Assembly (NCBI RefSeq): GCF_003751505.1
Contig: NZ_RJVB01000008.1
Location: 186,001-250,000 of the forward strand
Origin: Erwinia sp. JUb26
GTDB lineage: Bacteria > Pseudomonadota > Gammaproteobacteria > Enterobacterales > Enterobacteriaceae
Reading direction: 5' to 3'
Length of the DNA stretch: 64,000 nt
The translations under genes were made by a program, and so were the position numbers. Below the pieces are notes generated by a model. It saw nothing but the letters and a program-made list of their open reading frames with translations. It had not been told where the DNA came from and made no database searches. This document shows, one piece after another, positions 60,222-64,000 of this stretch (positions are counted from its first letter, which is position 1; every line of letters begins with the position of its first letter).

Positions 60222-61448
60222 ATGAAACGTGCATTTATTATGGTGCTTGATTCCTTTGGAATTGGCTCCAGTAAAGACGCCGATAAATTCGGTGATAAAG
60301 GCTCGGATACCCTCGGACACATTGCTGAGGCGTGCTTCAAGGGTGAAGCAGATAAAGGGCGTAAAGGCCCACTTAACCTGCCTAATCTGACCAAACTGGG
60401 TCTGGGCAAAGCCGCAGAAGCCTCCACGGGTAAATTCCCGCTGGGCCTGGATAAAGACGCGGAAATCATCGGCGCTTACGGCTACGCCAGCGAGCTGTCT
60501 TCCGGTAAAGATACGCCGTCTGGCCACTGGGAAATCGCCGGCGTGCCGGTGCTGTTTGACTGGGGCTACTTCAGCGATCTGGAAAACAGCTTCCCGCAGG
60601 ATCTGCTGGATATGCTGGTGGAAAAAGCCAACCTGCCGGGCTATCTCGGTAACTGCCACTCGTCCGGTACGGTGATCCTCGACAAGCTGGGCGAAGAGCA
60701 TATGAAGACCGGCAAGCCGATTTTCTACACCTCTGCGGACTCGGTGTTCCAGATTGCCTGCCATGAAGAGACATTTGGCCTCGATCGCCTTTACGAACTC
60801 TGTGAAATCGCCCGTGAAGTGCTGACCGAAGGCGGCTACAACATTGGCCGCGTGATCGCGCGTCCGTTTGTCGGCGACAAGGCCGGGCACTTTGAGCGTA
60901 CCGGCAACCGTCATGACCTGGCGGTAGAGCCACCGGCCCCCACCATTCTGAAAAAACTGGTGGATGAGCAGGGCGGTGAAGTGATTTCGGTCGGTAAAAT
61001 TGCCGATATCTATGCGCACGTCGGCATCACTAAAAAGGTGAAAGCCACCGGTCTGGACGCGCTGTTTGACGCTACCGTGGCGGAAATGACCACCGCGCCG
61101 GACAACAGCATCGTGTTTACCAACTTCGTCGACTTCGACTCCACCTGGGGGCATCGTCGTGATGTTCCGGGTTACGCGGGTGGGCTGGAGCTGTTTGACC
61201 GCCGTCTGCCGGAGCTGATGGAATTAGTGAAAGAGGGCGATATTCTGATCCTCACCGCCGACCACGGCTGCGATCCGACCTGGGTCGGAACGGAACACAC
61301 CCGCGAACATATCCCGGTACTGATTTATGGCCCTGGCGTGAAACCGGGCTACCTGGGCTATAGCGATACGTTTGCTGACATTGGTCAGACGGTTGCCAGC
61401 TACTTTGGCCTGTCACCGATGGACTACGGCAAAAACCTGCTGAAGTGA
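60222..61448 (+). CDS. deoB: Phosphopentomutase DeoB
   Basis: 408 residues of the alkaline-phosphatase superfamily. The N-terminal metal and nucleophile region is MVLDSFGIG, followed by [11 protein letters not shown] with the phosphorylated threonine. Late metal ligands are in [10 protein letters not shown] and HTREHIPVL. It interconverts 1- and 5-phosphates of ribose and deoxyribose. GCAGGAG precedes the ATG. Confidence 0.97.
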   Translation: MKRAFIMVLDSFGIGSSKDADKFGDKGSDTLGHIAEACFKGEADKGRKGPLNLPNLTKLGLGKAAEASTGKFPLGLDKDAEIIGAYGYASELSSGKDTPSGHWEIAGVPVLFDWGYFSDLENSFPQDLLDMLVEKANLPGYLGNCHSSGTVILDKLGEEHMKTGKPIFYTSADSVFQIACHEETFGLDRLYELCEIAREVLTEGGYNIGRVIARPFVGDKAGHFERTGNRHDLAVEPPAPTILKKLVDEQGGEVISVGKIADIYAHVGITKKVKATGLDALFDATVAEMTTAPDNSIVFTNFVDFDSTWGHRRDVPGYAGGLELFDRRLPELMELVKEGDILILTADHGCDPTWVGTEHTREHIPVLIYGPGVKPGYLGYSDTFADIGQTVASYFGLSPMDYGKNLLK

Positions 61449-61533
61449 TGCTGATGCCTGAACGGGCGACAACACGCAAGATTACTCGTAACCGGCCAGG
61501 CATCGACCTGGCCCGATAAATAAGGATTAAAAC

Positions 61534-62253
61534 ATGGCTACGCCTCATATTAACGCTGAGATGGGTGATTTCGCTGACGTGGTTCTGATGCCGGGCGACC
61601 CGCTGCGCGCGAAACATATCGCGGAAACCTTCCTGCAGGATGCGGTAGAAGTGAACAACGTGCGCGGCATGCTGGGCTATACCGGGACCTATAAGGGCCG
61701 CAAAATCTCCGTGATGGGCCACGGTATGGGTATCCCGTCCTGCTCAATCTACGCGAAAGAGCTGATCACCGAATTCGGCGTGAAGAAAATCATTCGCGTG
61801 GGTTCATGCGGTGCGGTACGTGCAGACGTTAAGCTGCGTGATGTCGTGATTGGTATGGGTGCTTCCACCGATTCCAAAGTGAACCGTATGCGCTTCAAGG
61901 ACCACGATTTCTCAGCGATTGCTGACTTCGATATGGTGCGTAACGCGGTGGATGCGGCGAAGGCGCTGGGCGTAGATGCTCGCGTCGGTAACATCTTCTC
62001 CGCCGACCTGTTCTACACCCCGGACCCGCAGATGTTCGACGTGATGGAAAAATACGGCATTCTGGGCGTGGAAATGGAAGCGGCCGGTATCTACGGCGTG
62101 GCCGCAGAGTTTGGCGCGAAGGCGCTGGCGATTTGCACCGTGTCTGACCACATCCGCACTCACGAGCAGACTACTGCCGCTGAGCGCCAGACCACCTTCA
62201 GCGATATGGTTGTTATCGCGCTGGAGTCGGTTCTGCTGGGTGATAAAGAGTAA
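61534..62253 (+). CDS. deoD: Purine nucleoside phosphorylase DeoD
   Basis: 239 residues, the hexameric high-molecular-mass type. It starts [26 protein letters not shown] and has the conserved RVGSCGA, EMEAAG and CTVSDHI motifs. It cleaves purine nucleosides with phosphate. AAGGATTAAAA precedes the ATG. It is the last deo gene and converges on smp. Confidence 0.97.
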   Translation: MATPHINAEMGDFADVVLMPGDPLRAKHIAETFLQDAVEVNNVRGMLGYTGTYKGRKISVMGHGMGIPSCSIYAKELITEFGVKKIIRVGSCGAVRADVKLRDVVIGMGASTDSKVNRMRFKDHDFSAIADFDMVRNAVDAAKALGVDARVGNIFSADLFYTPDPQMFDVMEKYGILGVEMEAAGIYGVAAEFGAKALAICTVSDHIRTHEQTTAAERQTTFSDMVVIALESVLLGDKE

Positions 62254-62309
62254 GTCCCCTTCGGGGCTGGCGTCTGCCAGCCTCGTTCTACTGCTGTCCC
62301 TTTCGTATT

Positions 62310-63035
62310 TTACTTACTCGTCTTGCTTACCGGGCCATCTGGCACGTCTTTTACTGCGTCGGCAGTCGTAGAATCGCGCTCAGTTTCAGTTTCAGTTTCA
62401 GTTTCACTGTCATTGTCTTCGCTCAGGGGATTATTGGCGGTAAGCAGGAACGGCGACTGCTGCCAGCGGGTCCGGCGATCGCGTAGCAGAGTACGGCTGA
62501 GAATGATGCCAATAGCCAGCGCCAGCAGCATCATCAGCCGCAGAATATTGGTGGTGTTATCCACCTGCTTGGCTTCGGTGACCAGCACGTGGGTATCCAG
62601 GGTAACGCGAAGAAAACCGCGCGGACCCTCTTTGCTGGTCAGCGGCTGAACAATCTGATGATTGAAGTAGCTGCCGGCGCGCTGGCCGTCCAGCGCCAGC
62701 CGGTCGCGCACGTTGATGCTTTCGCCGCTGCGGGCGATCAGGCTACCGTCATCATCGTAGACTGCGGCATCCAGAATGCGGCTTTCATGGGTGAGCTGGT
62801 CGAGGGTATCAACGATTTTCTGGTGATTATCGTCGGCGTTTTCCATCAGCGGCGTCAGGGTCCACGCGACCTGACGGGTCAGCGTCTGGGCCAGTTCTTC
62901 TACCTGTCCTGAGCGGGCCATCTGGCGGCCAAGACTGAACCAGGATGCACCCTGCATCAGCACCACCAGTAGCGCCAGGCAGATCAGTACAATCACCGTT
63001 CGGTGCAGGCGAAATTTAAGTTTGGCTTTTGCCAT
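62310..63035 (-). CDS. smp: Membrane protein Smp/YtjB
   Basis: 241 residues. One N-terminal transmembrane helix (RTVIVLICLALLVVLMQGASWF), a periplasmic domain of ~130 residues and a second helix (ILRLMMLLALAIGIILS) match the SMP family. A cytoplasmic tail follows. The tail is ~25 residues longer than the E. coli protein and includes an ETETETETE run encoded by a hexanucleotide repeat (62381-62406). It is divergent from serB, as in E. coli. The function is not defined. Confidence 0.9.
   Translation of the reverse strand: MAKAKLKFRLHRTVIVLICLALLVVLMQGASWFSLGRQMARSGQVEELAQTLTRQVAWTLTPLMENADDNHQKIVDTLDQLTHESRILDAAVYDDDGSLIARSGESINVRDRLALDGQRAGSYFNHQIVQPLTSKEGPRGFLRVTLDTHVLVTEAKQVDNTTNILRLMMLLALAIGIILSRTLLRDRRTRWQQSPFLLTANNPLSEDNDSETETETETERDSTTADAVKDVPDGPVSKTSK
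62381..62406 (-). repeat. Hexanucleotide repeat inside smp
   Basis: CAGTTT (plus strand) is repeated about four times and encodes alternating Glu-Thr. Changes in unit number would keep the reading frame. Confidence 0.85.
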
Positions 63036-63160
63036 CGTGACCCTTCAAAAAATAGACAGACAGACCTGCTTTATGTTGCCAGAAGGCGGGCTAACAGGGT
63101 AGCCTCTTGCCAGCTTTATCGTCGTTCTGTCGTAGTTATTAAGTCCCTACAGGAGCTGTA

Positions 63161-64000
63161 ATGCCAAATAGTCTGACCTGGTGCGACCTGCCTTCCGATG
63201 TCTCTCTCTGGCCGGGGTTACCTCTTTCTCTCAGCGGTGATGAAGTCATGCCGCTGGACTACCGCGCGGGCCAAACCGGCTGGCTGCTGTATGGGCGTCA
63301 GCTCGACAAAGCCCGCCTGACCGATTTTCAGCACCGGCTGGGCGCGGCGATGGTGATCGTCAGTGCCTGGGGCGTGGAAGATTATCAGGTGCTGCGCCTG
63401 GCCGGCTCCCTGACGCCGCGCGCCACCAAACTGGCCCATGAACTGGGTCTGGACGTCGCGCCGCTGGGTCGCATTCCCCATCTGAAAACGCCGGGTCTGC
63501 TGGTGATGGATATGGATTCGACGGCGATTGAAATCGAGTGCATTGATGAGATAGCCAAGCTGGCCGGCAGCGGCGAGCTGGTGGCCGAAGTCACCGAACG
63601 CGCGATGCGTGGCGAGCTGGACTTTGCCGCCAGTCTGCGCCAGCGCGTGGCGACGCTGAAAGATGCCGATGCCAATATTCTCAAGCAGGTGCGTGACGTG
63701 CTGCCGCTGATGCCGGGCCTGACCTCGCTGGTGCAGAAGCTGCAGGCCCTGGGCTGGGAGGTAGCAATTGCCTCCGGCGGCTTTACCTATTATGCCGAGC
63801 ACCTGCGGGACACCCTGCACCTGTCGGCTGTGGCCGCCAACGTGCTGGAGATCCGCGACGGCAAGCTGACCGGTGAAGTACTGGGCGATATCGTTGATGC
63901 GCAGTATAAAGCCGACACGCTGAAGCGCCTGGCCGAGCGGTTTAACATTGCACCGGAGCAAACGGTCGCGGTGGGCGACGGCGCGAACGATCTGCCGATG
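63161..64000 (+). CDS. serB: Phosphoserine phosphatase SerB, N-terminal ~280 residues
   Basis: The window ends inside the gene. HAD motif I is MDMDSTAI, with the nucleophile Asp; SGG is motif II; GDGANDLPM at the very end is motif IV. The preceding ~100 residues are the SerB regulatory N-domain. It makes L-serine from phosphoserine in the last step of serine synthesis. AGGAG precedes ATG 63161. Confidence 0.95.
   Translation, partial: MPNSLTWCDLPSDVSLWPGLPLSLSGDEVMPLDYRAGQTGWLLYGRQLDKARLTDFQHRLGAAMVIVSAWGVEDYQVLRLAGSLTPRATKLAHELGLDVAPLGRIPHLKTPGLLVMDMDSTAIEIECIDEIAKLAGSGELVAEVTERAMRGELDFAASLRQRVATLKDADANILKQVRDVLPLMPGLTSLVQKLQALGWEVAIASGGFTYYAEHLRDTLHLSAVAANVLEIRDGKLTGEVLGDIVDAQYKADTLKRLAERFNIAPEQTVAVGDGANDLPM

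Noticed and set aside
62254-62309. Terminator after deoD
   Set aside because: CCCC-TTC-GGGG and GCTGGC-GCCAGC hairpins exist, but no T run follows, so I cannot call it an intrinsic terminator.

Overview
The window looks like the chromosome of a plant-associated member of the Erwiniaceae (Erwinia/Pantoea type). Evidence: a crtB/crtZ carotenoid end with the convergent overlap typical of that group; the enterobacterial order leuPQV-type tRNAs, rsmC, holD, rimI, yjjG, prfC, osmY, ytjA, yjjU, yjjV, deoCABD, smp, serB at the right; and moderately high GC content. No database was searched. All names rest on recognised motifs, lengths and gene order.

Layout. 1-0.9 kb: end of a carotenoid cluster. 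0.9-2.1 kb: non-coding, full of dispersed repeats. 2.1-3.6 kb: AT-rich orphan type VI module (membrane protein, DUF1493-like protein, Hcp). 3.8-7.4 kb: Amadori-compound (fructoselysine-type) operon with a GntR regulator. 7.8-13.7 kb: complete L-sorbose operon sorCDFBAME with a repeated operator-like motif. 13.9-15.7 kb: DUF4186, LOG and NUDIX genes. 15.8-21.4 kb: inositol/polyol-type operon (MFS, Gfo/Idh, PTS EIIA, TIM barrel) facing an AraC regulator. 21.5-27.1 kb: amino-acid-type ABC transporter with an M20 amidohydrolase, a DUF1989 protein and an XRE-cupin regulator. 27.6-32.8 kb: FhuD, FhuB and a TonB-dependent receptor with Fur-like boxes. 33-38.3 kb: accessory stretch with a Fic protein and convergent small gene, an outer-membrane protein, a penicillin V acylase-type hydrolase, two unknown genes and a decayed hipA/yjjJ. 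38.6 kb: tRNA-Ile2. 39.4-44.3 kb: LacI-controlled nucleoside hydrolase operon with two MFS carriers. 44.3-46.5 kb: YbaK-type deacylase, diguanylate cyclase, Fur-boxed small membrane protein. 46.6-64 kb: conserved core listed above, interrupted between yjjG and prfC by repeats plus yghU and tag.

The most unusual signal is a family of dispersed, non-coding, ~190-200 bp elements (six near-complete copies and several fragments). Each copy is bounded by inverted repeats whose sequence differs from copy to copy while the two arms of one copy still match. Each copy holds two hairpins whose stems change in a compensating way but whose loops always read A(N)GGA-type, the loop recognised by the RNA-binding regulator CsrA/RsmA. 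Two 100 bp palindromic elements and a third type near 50 kb, unrelated in sequence, show the same loops; one contains a perfect match to the published CsrA consensus. My inference is that these are dispersed CsrA/RsmA-binding RNA elements, mostly in 3' regions of genes. A purely mobile REPIN/MITE origin is the main alternative.

The genes read as a sugar- and nitrogen-scavenging, iron-acquiring lifestyle on plants: sorbose, Amadori products, polyols, nucleosides and ureido-type nitrogen compounds are taken up by MFS, PTS and ABC systems under local regulators.
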